A stretch of DNA of 64,000 bases from Dastarcus helophoroides. Its lineage: Eukaryota > Arthropoda > Insecta > Coleoptera > Bothrideridae. The first letter of the stretch is position 1. Each line of letters opens with the position of its first letter. The position numbers and the translations under genes are program-made. Under the pieces are notes generated by a model. It was given only the letters and a program-made list of their open reading frames with translations, was not told the DNA's origin and did not search any database. The stretch lies in assembly GCA_028583605.1 (NCBI GenBank), contig CM053328.1:34614722-34678721 (forward strand), written 5' to 3'. This document shows positions 12,513 to 23,965 of the stretch, in pieces.

Positions 12513-13002
12513 GGGCCGAAATTTTGTTCTTTTCTCTTGAAATAAGTATTTTTTTTAAATTCGGCTTTATTCTCAAAATTCTACTTTTTGACCTTTTCAT
12601 TTAAAAATTACCTTTTTCAAAATCCCATTATTTTTTTTCAAAATAATAATTTAAAAAACCAGCAAAGTTTTCACAAAATTTAACAATTTAGAAGGATTTG
12701 AAGTATTATAAATGTTATATTTTTACAAAAATACAAGATTGTTAAAAAATTCGAAATAAATAAATATCTTGAAATAAAAAAATATTTTTAAGCAATCTAA
12801 ATTCCTAGAAAAGTAAAATTAAAAAAAGTAAGAAACTTTTCAAAAAAAAAGGTAGAAAATTTCATAGATCTAGGATGGAAATTTAAAAAAAAAATCAATA
12901 TTTGAAAATGTTCAACAGTCGTAATTTTAAAAAAGTCAAAATTTTGGAGCCTCTAAATATTTTGAACAAAACAAACAAGATTTTTCAAGAAACCTTAATT
13001 TT
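12513..13002. other. AT-rich intronic filler
   Basis: Low-complexity DNA between two family-1 repeats. The filler switches orientation around 12650. No gene or RNA signal seen. Confidence 0.5.
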
Positions 13003-13140
13003 GATGGAACGGGCTGGTCCTTGGTTATCTTCAAAAATTGAAACACAGAACTTGTCCCCTGAAACCAAGAAAGATTAAAAAACACAACAAAGGTTGCTCT
13101 AACGCGTTTCGACAGCCAAGCTGTCATCTTCAGAGAGAAA
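13003..13140 (-). repeat. Full-length family-1 repeat copy
   Basis: A complete ~138-bp unit running from gatggaacgggctggtcc through cttgtcccctgaaaccaag and the aaaaaacacaacaaaggtt block to the hammerhead-like core at 13097-13137. It is useful as a near-consensus member because its ribozyme-like core is intact. Confidence 0.8.
13097..13137 (-). ncRNA. Intact hammerhead-like ribozyme core (family 1)
   Basis: On the minus strand: stem I CTCT pairs with AGAG (4 bp). The core has CTGAAGA (CUGANGA, N7 = A), then stem II GACAGC/GCTGTC (6 bp, loop TTG), then GAAA. Stem III is A-U plus C-G closed by a 2-nt loop, followed by U17. Stem II carries a compensatory change relative to copies with GATAGC/GCTATC, which supports base pairing. 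Cleavage would follow GUU, an allowed but slower triplet than GUC. Confidence 0.65.
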
Positions 13141-13729
13141 CTGAACTCTTTAAGTTTAAGTCTTCAAGTTTAAATTTTGAATAAAGTCAGAATGTTAAAA
13201 AAAATCGATTTTTTAAGGACTCAAAGCTTTAAACATTTTTTAGAAGATCAAACTTATTATTAAAATTTTGAGAATAAGTCGAAATTTTGAGAAAAAGTCG
13301 AAAATTTTCAATAAAGTCAAAAGCCTGTTTCGGTTCAATCAAAATGTTTTAAAAAATGGTTTTTTAAAAGTTGATAATTTCAAAACAATTTGAATCGTAT
13401 AAAAAAATCGAACATTTAAGAAAAGTCCAAATTTTAAAAAGAATCGAATAATTCAAAAAATAATAGAAATTAAAAAAGTAGAATTTTTAAAAAACCAAAA
13501 CCCTTGAAAGAAACTGGAAATGAAAAATATTAAATTTTCAAAGTTGAAATTAAAAAAAAAAGATTTTTAAAAAAGGCAAAACTTAAAAAAAATCGTTTTC
13601 TTAAAACAAATTTACTTCGAAATTTTGAGAAAATTAAAAATTGGGGACATATTAAATCAAAAATAAAATGTTGATTATTACTATTATCTTGAGCGTTTTG
13701 TTTAGAATGCAGGGTTTACACAAAATACT

Positions 13730-14027
13730 ATTTTGGTTGAAGGGATTGGTCCTTGGTTATTTTCAAAAATTAAAATACACATCTTGGCCCCTGAAACCAA
13801 GATAAATTAGAAAACACAACAAAGGTCGTTCTAATGCGATAGCTTCAGAGAGATTCAGAGAGATAGTTTCAGAGAGATTCAGAGAGGTAGCTTCAGAGAG
13901 ATACAGTATCTGAAGATGAGAGCGTGGCTATCGAAACGCGTTAGAGCAACCTTTGTTGTGTTTTTTAATCTTTCTTGGTTTCATTTATTCTTTCTTGGTT
14001 TCAGGGGAAAAGATTTGTATTTCAATT
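13730..14027. repeat. Foldback of family-1 repeat with gaga-rich spacer
   Basis: An inverted pair: a degenerate left copy from about 13736 (ggttgaagggattggtcctt) and a right copy to about 14020 (aacctttgttgtgttttt, then tttctt..ggtttcaggggaaaag). Between them the ttcagagagat motif is expanded into several short tandem copies (13845-13905). The right copy has a core at 13910-13946. Confidence 0.75.
13910..13946 (+). ncRNA. Hammerhead-like core, weak stem I
   Basis: CTGAAGA, stem II GAGAGC/GCTATC (one G-U pair, loop GTG), GAAA, the 2-bp stem III and U17 are present, followed by AGAG. The preceding bases GTAT do not pair well with AGAG, so this copy is less likely to be active. Confidence 0.45.
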
Positions 14028-14874
<847 letters not shown>

Positions 14875-14896
14875 CCTGAAACATATATGTTTCAGG
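14875..14896. promoter_or_regulatory. Perfect 22-bp palindrome upstream of peptide gene 1
   Basis: The sequence cctgaaacat/atgtttcagg is a perfect inverted repeat around a central TA step, ~240 bp before the start codon. Related imperfect palindromes lie at equivalent distances upstream of the other two copies (22024-22055 and 32881-32912), so it may be a binding site retained with the gene. Function is inferred. Confidence 0.4.
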
Positions 14897-14990
14897 AATT
14901 TTGTGAGAAAAATTTTGGTTTCATTTTATTGATTTTATTTCAATTAAAATTTTCATTTCCACAGTACAGTCATGTGCAACGGTGCAATTA

Positions 14991-14998
14991 TATAAATA
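14991..14998 (+). promoter_or_regulatory. Candidate TATA box, peptide gene 1
   Basis: TATAAATA lies 127 bp before the start codon. The same position in copies 2 and 3 reads cataaat-like. A start site near 15020 would give a 5' UTR of about 100 nt. Confidence 0.4.
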
Positions 14999-15117
14999 TA
15001 ATTTAATTTAATTTTTTCATTGCTTTAATGCCATGCAAAATTGATTTGTTGGATATTGTTAAACAATTGAGAAACACAACGAGTCGACTTTACATTCAAT
15101 CAATATAAGTTTAGAAA

Positions 15118-15394
15118 ATGATGGTTTTGAAGTTGGCTCCAGTGTTTCTTTACATTACATTTTGTTTTTTTATGCCAGTAACAGATGCCTGTAAAAGTTT
15201 TCTTGTTAAACTATTCGTTCTTTTTTCATTTGTTATGCATTTTAGTGCCGGCCTACTGTCCACGTGAAGACTATGGCAGGATGATCATGATAGAAGACTG
15301 CAATTGTTATTGCGATGGTGCTGGTAATCGTATTTGTTATCCTAAATTCGATCCAAAACCACACTGCCAGTTCGATAGCGTACCTAGGGTTTAA
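15118..15394 (+). CDS. Secreted six-cysteine peptide, copy 1 (two exons)
   Basis: Exon 1 (15118-15190) encodes MMVLKLAPVFLYITF and the rest of a hydrophobic signal peptide ending near VTDA. A 55-nt intron (15191-15245, gtaaaag...ttttag) follows. Exon 2 (15246-15394) encodes the mature part. The predicted product is 73 residues. Mature cysteines follow C-x13-C-x-C-x-C-x7-C-x9-C with a conserved CNCYCD core, so an extracellular disulfide-stabilised peptide is expected. The last Cys spacing is two residues longer than in copies 2 and 3. The reading frame stops 11 residues earlier: after VPRV there is TAA, although the downstream WPDQVNKQ codons remain visible. The spacing recalls pacifastin inhibitors (C..CNxCxC) but lacks one residue between the clustered cysteines, so family is unassigned. 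It is nested on the same strand inside the RUNX intron. Confidence 0.75.
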
Positions 15395-15469
15395 TGGCCC
15401 GATCAAGTAAACAAACAAAAAAAACAAATTAATTTAAACTTGAAATGACGATTTCGACGATTTGCTTTA

Positions 15470-15475
15470 AATAAA
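15470..15475 (+). terminator. Polyadenylation signal, peptide gene 1
   Basis: AATAAA lies 75 bases after the stop codon in a block (ctttaaataaaattaaaca) conserved in all three gene copies. Confidence 0.65.
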
Positions 15476-15546
15476 ATTAAACATACAGATTTTTAGTGAG
15501 AAGTATTTATTTTGATTAATACATTAATTAATTAATTATTAAACTG

Positions 15547-17170
15547 GCATTTCCAGCATTTCCTCTACTAAATGTTTGTAGTTATCTGCCTTATGGTTAC
15601 CAAGAAAGTTCTGTATAACACCGACAAAAGATTTCCACGCCACTTTTTCTATTCCAGTCATAGAAGCTTCAAAAACCGTAGAACTTTTAATCAATTGACG
15701 TATATGAGGCCCATCAAAAATTCCTGCCTTTAATTTCTCAGTACTCAATCCAGGAAATTTTTGAGACAGGAACTGGAAGCATTGACCATTTTTGTCAAGA
15801 GCTTTGACAAATTGTGTCATGAGCCCTAATTTTATGAGCAAAGGTGGAAGAATGATTTTTTCTCGTGGAACTAAAGTCTGGTTTATGACATTCTTTTCAG
15901 CCAGAACAAGATTTCTGACAGGCCAATTTTTTTGAGTCCAGTGACTAGACCTAGCTCGACTGTCCCAGAAACAAATGAAACAAGGGCATTTTGTATAACC
16001 ACTCTGTTGACCCAACAGAAAATTGACCATCTTCAAGTCGACACAAATCACCCAAACATGTTCAGAATACTATATTTTTTCTAAAAGAACTGATATTACC
16101 TTGTATTCTTCTTTCATAGATGTAGAATGAGCAAGTGGAGTAGGAGCACATTTATTGCCATTGTGTAAAAAGACTGCTTTGAGACTTCTTTTACTGCTGT
16201 CGATAAAAAGACGCCAATCACTTGCATGATAAGTCTTCAAGCCCATGAAAGTCATCAATCCGTTCACGTCGTGACAATATACCAAATTTTCATCAGAAGA
16301 CAAAAATTGTAGTAAGTGTTGTTCTCTTGTGCGATGGAAAGTAATTTTTACACCAGAAGAAAGGCAATTTTTTCTTTTAATCTTGATGATAGCAACTCAG
16401 CACGCTTTTTTGGAAGATATAAGTCTCTGATAAGATCACTAAGCTCACCTTGTGAAAAAAATTTAGGATTCGATGTTTCTCCATAGTAGTCAGAATTATC
16501 ATCTTCTTCTTCTTCACAAATTTCCATGTCATCCTCCTCCCATTCCCGAACTTCCCGATGAAAAGCTGGTATTGGAACGGTGTCTGAATGAGGAATAGGT
16601 CTTATAGCTGAGGGGATATTGGGGGACTTCCACTTGCTGCGGTTGTTTTTGTTAATGCCTGTTACACTCGTCATACAAAAATAACAATCGTCATGATGAT
16701 TTTTTTGTTCTTGCCAAATCATTGGGATCCCAAACTTCAAAGATTTGCGCGTTCCTTTTTCCCACTGCCGCAAATGTTCACTGCAAATCTGACAGATAAT
16801 GTGTGGCACTCATACTTTATCTTGATTGCCAATCTCAATACCAAAGTAAGCAGAATACAAGCGAATTAATCAGTTTCCGTTGATCTTTCATTACGTACTC
16901 ACCGCATATGTAACAAAACATATCAAGATCGTTACTGCAACATCTCAACTGACTTTCCATAATAAATTTTTACTATTAATGTCATAAAAGTGATTATCAG
17001 ATTGACTGATTTTGAATAAAACCGGAAAAAAATTAAAATAAGAATTGTAGATAAACCAGAGCTGTCGTCTGACATCTAGTAGCAGTAATAAAGTTTAAAC
17101 TACCTACCTTACCGACTACAGATACGGACAGAGCTGCACCAAACCAAAAAGTTTTTTTTGTAGACCAGTG
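15547..17170 (-). mobile_element. 3'-truncated CACTGG-type DNA transposon, copy A (dead transposase)
   Basis: Broken transposase-like coding sequence on the minus strand. The start codon is at 16958-16960 (MESQL..., a Cys-rich N-terminus with CYICG). An in-frame TGA at 16810-16812 falls just before the conserved VPHI residue run. The rest is split across 16348-16809, 16070-16303 and 15539-16051 by frameshifts. Recognisable blocks include CYFCM, WRLFIDSSKRSLKA, CVDLKM and PPLLIKLGLMTQFVKALDKN. The element end, read from the right, is CACTGGTCTACA at 17170, followed by TAG. The left end is lost at 15547, exactly where similarity to peptide copy 2's 3' flank also breaks. Copy B at 23966-26001 is more complete. 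The family is widespread in arthropod genomes, to my knowledge without a firm name. Confidence 0.75.
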
Positions 17171-17173
17171 TAG

Positions 17174-20100
17174 TTTTTCAAAAAAGTAAAATTTTAGAAT
17201 AATTGTTAAAATTTTCCAAAAAAATGGAAGTTATCAAAAAAATTCAAGTTTTCAAAGTGGAAAGTTTGTAACAAAATCAAAAATTTCATTTTTAATAGAA
17301 CAAACATTTTCAAAAACTTTTGAGTTGTCATTCTTTTCAATAAAAACTAGACTAATAAAAGCCAAATTATAAAAAGAATTTGATATTTTGAAACAAAAAT
17401 AAAATGTTTTGAAAATTTGAGGTTCACAAAATAATTAAAATTTGAGAAAAAGACAAAATTCTGAAAAAATACATTATTTTCAAAATAATTAAATTTTTAA
17501 AAAAAAGTATGTAAGTAAAGATTATTAAAAAAGTCAAAATTTTCAAAAGAAAAATATTTCAAAAATCAAAATTTACAAAAATTTCGATTTTGAACAAAGT
17601 CAATGTCTTGTAACGATCAAAATTTTAAAAGATCAACTTTTAGAAGATACAATTTTGAGAAAGAGGTATAATTTAAGAAATAGGAAATATTTAGATGTAC
17701 ATTTTCAAAATAGAGGGAAGATTGTCAAATAAAATCGAATTTGATATTTTGAAACAAAATTACATTTTTTTTTAAAATTTGAGATTCAAAAAAAATTAAA
17801 ATTTCAGGAAAGGACAAAATTCTGAAAAAAGTCGATATTTTCAAAGAATATAATTTTTCAAAAAAAAAGTATGCAAGTATCTTTAAAATAGTTAAAAATT
17901 TCAAAAGAAAAATATTTCAAAAGCCAAGATTTACAAAAAATTCGATTTTGAAAATAGTCAGTCTTGTAACGATCAAAATTTTAGAATATCAACTTTTAGA
18001 AGATAAAATTTTGAGAAAGAGGTATAATTTAAGAAATAGGAAATGTTTAGATGTACATTTTCAAAATAGAGGGAAAATTGTCAAATAAAATCGAATTTGA
18101 TATTTTGAAACAAAATTACAATATTTTTTAAAAATTTGAGATTAAAAAGAATAAAATTTCAAGAAACGACAAAATTCTGAAAAAAGTCGCTATTTTTAAA
18201 AAATATATATTTTCAAAAAAAAGTATGTAAGTAAATATATTTAAAATAGTCAAAATTTTTAAAAGAAAAATGTTTCAAAAGTCAAAATTTACAAAACATT
18301 CGATTTTGAAAAAAGTCAATGGTTTGTAACGATCAAAATTTTGGATGATCAAATTTTAGAAGATAAAATTCTGAGAAAGAGGTATAATTTAAAAAATAGG
18401 AAATGTTTAGATGTACACTTTCAAAATAGAGGGAACATTGTCAAAAAAAATCGAATTTGATATTTTGAAACAAAATTACAATTTTTTAAAAAATTTGAGA
18501 TTCAAAAAATCAAAAAAAATTAACATTTCAGGAAAAGACAAAATTCTGAAAAAAAACGCTATTTTCAAAAAATATAATTTTTCAAAAAAAAGTATGCAAG
18601 TAAATATCTTTAAAATAGTCAAAATTTTTAAAAGAAAAATATTTCAAAAGTCAAAATTTACAAAAAATTCGATTTTGAAAAAAGTCAATGTCTTGTAATG
18701 ATCAAAATTAAAAGATCAAATTTTAGAAGATAAAATTTTGAGAAAGAGGTATAATTAGAAAAATAGGAAATGTCTAGATGTACATTTTCAAAAGAGAGGA
18801 AAAATTGTGAAAAAAAATCACATTTAAAAAAAGTTAAATTTTCGATAAAAAAAATGAAATCTTGAAAAAACCGATATCATGAAACTTCAAAGAAAAGTGG
18901 CAATTTTCAAAAAAAGTGGACATTTTCAAAAAAATTGACAATTTTGAACAAAAATCAAAATTTTGAAAGAGGATGAATTTTTCAAAAAAGGTGAAAACTT
19001 GTAGGCACATGTAAGTTAAAAAAATGTCGATATTTTTTAAATAGTAAAAATTTTAAATACTCGCGATTTTCAAAACAGTCTAATTTTGAGCAAATTTTAA
19101 ACTGAAAAAGTGCAATTTTCAAAAGCTAGATTACATTTTTCAAAAAAGTCGATCTTTTGAAAGTTCTTACGTTTAAAAGAGTTAAAATTTTCAAAAGGGT
19201 CGAAATTTTTATAAAGCCAACGTTTTCAAACGTCAAGAGTTAAAAAAAATGTGAAAATTCTGAAATAAAGAGAAATTTTGAAAGAGAAATTTTCAGATTG
19301 CTAAAATTTTGAAAAAGAGTTATAATTTTGATAGAATGAAATGTTTTAACTAAACGGAAATTTTAAAATGTCAAGATATTCAAAATAGTTCGAAATCTTC
19401 AAAAACAACAAGAGTCGAACGTTATAAAAAGTCAAAATATTTAAGTGGTTTAGATTTCGAAAAAACAAAATCAACGATTATTTTAGAAAAACCCTAATTA
19501 AAAAGGGCAAGATTTTTGGAAAAAAGTTCAAATTTAACAAAAGGTCGATATTTTTTAAAAAGTGAAAATTTTAAATAATCGCAATTTTCAAATCAGTTAA
19601 ATTTTCGAAAAAAATTTAAATCTGAAAGAGTGAAATTTTCAGAAATAATCTTACATCTTTCAAAAAGTCGAAACTTTTAAAAGATTTGATATTTTGAAAA
19701 GTTAACATTTTCAAAAAATTTGAATTTTTCTTAAAGTCAACATTTTCAAATGTCGAGATTTTAAAAAAAATCTAAAAATAATGAAAAATAAATAAAAACT
19801 TTGAAAGAGAAATTTTCAAATTGCCAAAATGTTAAAAAAAGTAAAAATGTTGTTAACATGTCAAGTTTGAAATAAGTAGAAATTTTAAAATGTCAAATTT
19901 TTCAAAATAAGTCGAAACTTTTGAAGGATCTAACATTTTAAAGAGTCAAGATTTTTAAAAGAGTCGAAATTTTCATAAAGTCAACGTCTTCAAAAGTCAA
20001 GAGCTAAAAAAAAAATGTGAAAATCCTGAAAAAAAATTTTTGAAAGAAAAATTTCCAGATTATGAAGCAAAATTAAAACTTTGATAAAATAATATGTTTT

Positions 20101-21960
20101 AAATAAGAGAAAATTTTAAAATGTTTTTTTCAAAATAAGTCAAAATCTTTAAAAACATCAAAAGAGTCGAACGTTTCGAAAAGTGGAAATATTTAAGTGG
20201 TTGAAATTTCGAAATATAATATCAACGATTATTTCAGAGAAAATTTAAGTGAAAAAGTTAAAATTTTTGGAAAAAAGTTCAAATTTTGGAGTCAACATTT
20301 TCAAAATTATCAAAATCTGATAAATAAATAAATTTTGAAAGAAAAAGTCGAAATTAGGAAAAAATTCGTTTTTGAAGTTGACACAATTTCGAAGAGATGG
20401 GAATTTTGAGATGTTGAAATTAAAATTTAAACGAGATTCTCAAAAAAGTCGAAGTATTCCTCAATAAGTAAATAAATAAATTTTTCAAAAAGGCTCAGAA
20501 TTTACAAAAAGTTCGAGAAAAAGTCCAAATTTTGAGGTTTTGAAATTTTAAAAAAAATCTAATTTGTAAAAAGGTAGAATTTTTCAAAGAAAGTTAAAAA
20601 TTTGGAGAAAAAATGGAAATATTCAGAAAGGTCGAAGTTTTATAAAAAATTTGATTTCGAAATTAAACTTCTGAAAAAAAGGCAAAACCTTAAAAATAAG
20701 GCAAAGTTTTTAAAAACGGTCGAATATTTCAAAAAAGTGGAAGTTTTAAAGAAGTAGAAATTACAAAATGTATACATTGAAAAAAATGGAAATGTTTCAA
20801 AAAATTTAAATTTTCAAAAGTATGTAAGTAAATACCTTTAATAAAGTCCAAATTTTCATAAGCAAATTTTTTCAAAAATCAATATTTACAAAAATATTAA
20901 ATTAAAAAAAAGTCAAAATATTGCGACGATCAAACTTTTAGAAGACAAAATTTTGAGTAAGAGGTATAATTTAAAAAATAGGAAACCTTTAGATGCGACA
21001 TTTTCAAAAAAAAAGCAAAATTGTCAACAAATCGAAATTTTCGAAATAAGACAAATTTAAGAAAATTTTAAATCTTCGAGAGAAAAATGAAATCTTGAAA
21101 AAGCCGACATCATGAAAATATAAGTGGAAATTTTTAAAAAAGGTGGACATTTTAAAAAAAAGACTGGTCATTTTGAAGAAAGATCAGAATTTAGAGGAGG
21201 CGGATTTTTTCAAAAAAGGTGAAAACTTGTAAGCACGTGTAAGTTTAAGAAAATGTCGATTTTTTTAAAAAGTAAAAATTTTAAACAATCGCTCTTTTCA
21301 AAACAATCTAATTTTAGACAAAATTAAAACTGAAAAAGTGTTATTTTCAAAAATAAGATTGCATTAAAAAAAAAAGTCAACACCTTTAAAAGATCTAATT
21401 TTAAAAAGAGTTAAAATTTTCAAAAGAGTCGAAATTTTTATAAAGTCAACGTTTTCAAAAGTCGAGGGCTAAAATAAGAATGAGAAAATTCTGAAAAAAT
21501 AGAAATTTTAAAAGAGAAATTTTCAGATTGTCAAAATTTTAAAAAAACTTATGATTTTGATAGAATGCGATGTTTTAAATAACGGAAATTGTAAAATGTC
21601 AACATTTTCAAAATAAGTCGAAATCTTCAAAAATAACAAAAGAGTCAAACGTTTCAAAAAGTCGAAATATTTAAGAGGTTGAAATTTCGAAAAATCAAAA
21701 TCAACGATTATTTCAGAGAAACTTTAAATGAAAAGGTCAAAGTTTTCAAAGTAATCAAAATCTGAAAATTATCTAAATTTTGCAAAAAAATCGAAATTAT
21801 GAAAAAAAACCTTGTTTTTAAAGTTAATATTAAGGAAAAGAGTTGGGTTTAACATGTGAAAATTCACTACGTTCAAAAAAAAGTTGAAGTTTCGAAAAAA
21901 GATCAAAATTCTGAAAAAATTAAATTTTCACAAAAAATATCGAAAATTTCAATATTTTTC
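17174..21960 (+). repeat. AT-rich satellite block A, with ~360-bp tandem repeat
   Basis: Nearly 5 kb of gtcgaaatttt-type DNA, + orientation. From about 17350 to 18800 it is a 4-copy tandem array: gaggtataatt landmarks at 17663, 18019, 18379 and 18746 (spacings 356, 360, 367). The remainder is a non-tandem series of blocks that reappears in the same order in block B (26005-32820). ORFs inside (for example 18411-18698) are Lys/Asn/Phe-rich by-products of composition. Confidence 0.85.
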
Positions 21961-22023
21961 AATTATCTGTAAAAGTCGTAATTTCCATAGTCCTATTTCT
22001 TTCCTGATATCGTCAATGGCACA

Positions 22024-22055
22024 CTTGAAACAGATATATTCAGATCTGTTTGAGA
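22024..22055. promoter_or_regulatory. Imperfect palindrome upstream of peptide gene 2
   Basis: cttgaaacagat..atctgtttgag arms around a short centre, in the place equivalent to the perfect palindrome before copy 1. Shared placement suggests an ancestral element. Confidence 0.3.
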
Positions 22056-22270
22056 AAGTTTGTCAGAAAAATCTTGGTTTTATTTTATTCCAAATAATAT
22101 TTTCCATTTTGACGCTGGTCAGTAATGTGCAATAGTGCAATTACATAAATATAATCTAACTTAATTTTTTCATTGTTTTAACGCCATGCAAAATTGATTC
22201 GTTGGATATTGTTAAACAATAAAGAAGCATAACAGATCGACTTTATATTCGACCTAGACAAGTTTAGAAA

Positions 22271-22581
22271 ATGACGGATTTGAAATTGGCTGCAATTTTT
22301 CTTTATATTACGTTTTGTTTTTTTGTGCCAGTAACAGATGCCGGTAAAAGTCTTGTTCTTAAACTATTCGTTTTTTTTTTCATTTGTTATGCATTTTAGC
22401 GCTGTTCTTCTGTCCACGTGAAGACTATGGCAAGATGATCATGATAGGAGACTGCAATTGTTATTGCGATGCTGCTGGTTATGCTATTTGTAAATTAGAT
22501 CCAAAACCACACTGCCAGTTCAATAGCGTACCTACGGTTCACTGGCCCGATCAAGTAAACAAACAAACAAAAACAAATTAA
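22271..22581 (+). CDS. Secreted six-cysteine peptide, copy 2 (two exons)
   Basis: Exon 1 (22271-22343) encodes a signal peptide beginning MTDLKLAAIFLYITF and ending VTDA. The intron is 56 nt (22344-22399, gtaaaag...ttttag). Exon 2 (22400-22581) encodes the mature peptide; the total is 84 residues. Cysteine pattern is C-x13-C-x-C-x-C-x7-C-x7-C with the core CNCYCD. The C-terminal tail HWPDQVNKQTKTN is basic and cysteine-free. Intron position and phase are identical in all three copies, and 5' and 3' flanks are conserved for several hundred bases, showing tandem gene duplication. The reading frame is intact despite surrounding decayed transposons, which suggests selection. No enzymatic motif is visible; roles such as antimicrobial, protease-inhibitor or venom/salivary peptide are only possibilities. 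Confidence 0.78.
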
Positions 22582-22632
22582 TTTAAACTTGAAATGACGG
22601 TTTCGACAATCCATTTGTAAAATGTTGCTTTA

Positions 22633-22638
22633 AATAAA
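22633..22638 (+). terminator. Polyadenylation signal, peptide gene 2
   Basis: AATAAA 52 bases downstream of the stop, in the same conserved 3' block as copies 1 and 3. Confidence 0.65.
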
Positions 22639-22689
22639 ATTAAACAAACAGATTTTTAGTGAGAAGTATTTATTTTGATTATTACATTA

Positions 22690-23962
22690 ATTAAGTAATT
22701 ATTAAACTGGCTTTAATTTTAGATTTTTCGCTTTACAAAAGCATTTAACACTTTTTCAGACGTGATTTGATTTTTCCTAAAAGCTAAATCTAAAATGTTT
22801 AAATTATTGTAAATTGGGAATTTTAAGCTCATTTTTTTTTTCAAAATGTGAACTTTAATTTCGAAATTTCGATTTCCTTTTTAAAGTTCTTAAAGTTTAC
22901 ACTTTCAATTTTATTTTTTTGACATTTTTCACATAAATAAAAGTTTGGAATTTTTCAAGAGATTTTAATTGTTTTCAACGCTTCTAGTTTATTTCGAAGT
23001 TTCAATTTTTAATCTGAAAATGTGTTAAAACCCCATTTGTTAATAAAAATTTTGATGCCTTTTCTGAAATTGCGATTTCACCTTTCCCACCAAAATTTTG
23101 ACTTTATACTTAAAAATTTAGTCTTTTCGAAATAGTTTCCATTTTATTTTCTAAACGTTGATTTTAAATTTAATTTCAACTTTTTTAAATAAAATTCCTA
23201 GCTTACACTTTCATGTAAAACTAAATTTTTAAAGAATTTTAATTACAAACTTAATTATTTAAATATTTTCTCTAATATCAGACGTTTCTGCTAATTTTGA
23301 TATATGTCTCTAGCATTTGCCCTTTAGAATCGAAATCTTGAGAAAATTATTTAATAAATTACTATTTAAAAAGAAACTTGGTCGATTCAAACTACTCAAA
23401 TCCTAAGGGGGCGAATAGTAAAGCCAACTAATATTAAAAAATTTAAAGTTTTCTTTATTAATCAAAAATTAATTAGGTTTTTAAAAATGAATTTAGTCCC
23501 ATTTTTAAAAATGGATGAAACTTTAAAAAGGTCAATTTTTTCTAAAGGAAGGCGGAATTGTAAAAACTTTCAAAATAAAATATCATTTTAAAAAAAATCA
23601 AATATTCTAAAAACGTCGAAATTTAGAGAAAAGGCTAAAATTTCAAAATAAGCTGTAACTTTCAAACAAAATTCAGAACACCAAGAAATTAATATTGGTT
23701 GAGATTTCCAAAACAAAGTGAAAACTATTAAAAAGATCGACATTTTCAAAATGAACATTAAAAAATTTTGGAAAAATCATAATTCATAAGAAAAATCTTG
23801 AAAAAAGTTAAAATTTCAAGAAAAGGACGAAGTCCGAGAAAAAGTTGAAATTTCAAGATTCACTATTCTAAAAAAAATCAAAATTTTTACAAAGAGTAAA
23901 TGTTTTTGAAAAGATCGGGAGCTTCAAAAAGAGTAAGTTCTTAAAAAGGTAAAATTTTTAAA
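22690..23962. other. AT-rich DNA between peptide gene 2 and transposon B
   Basis: Filler that switches from T-rich (to about 23250) to A-rich phrases after about 23400. Its start is homologous to the flank after peptide gene 3 (33530 onwards). No gene is seen. Confidence 0.55.
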
Positions 23963-23965
23963 TAG

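Noticed and set aside
15246..15394. Assignment of the peptide family to pacifastin protease inhibitors
   Set aside because: The cluster is CxCxC, not CNxCxC, and the final Cys spacing does not fit; similarity is only general.
18411..18698. 95-codon Lys/Asn/Phe-rich ORF in the satellite
   Set aside because: Composition-driven ORF in AT-rich filler; the equivalent positions in block B are not open.
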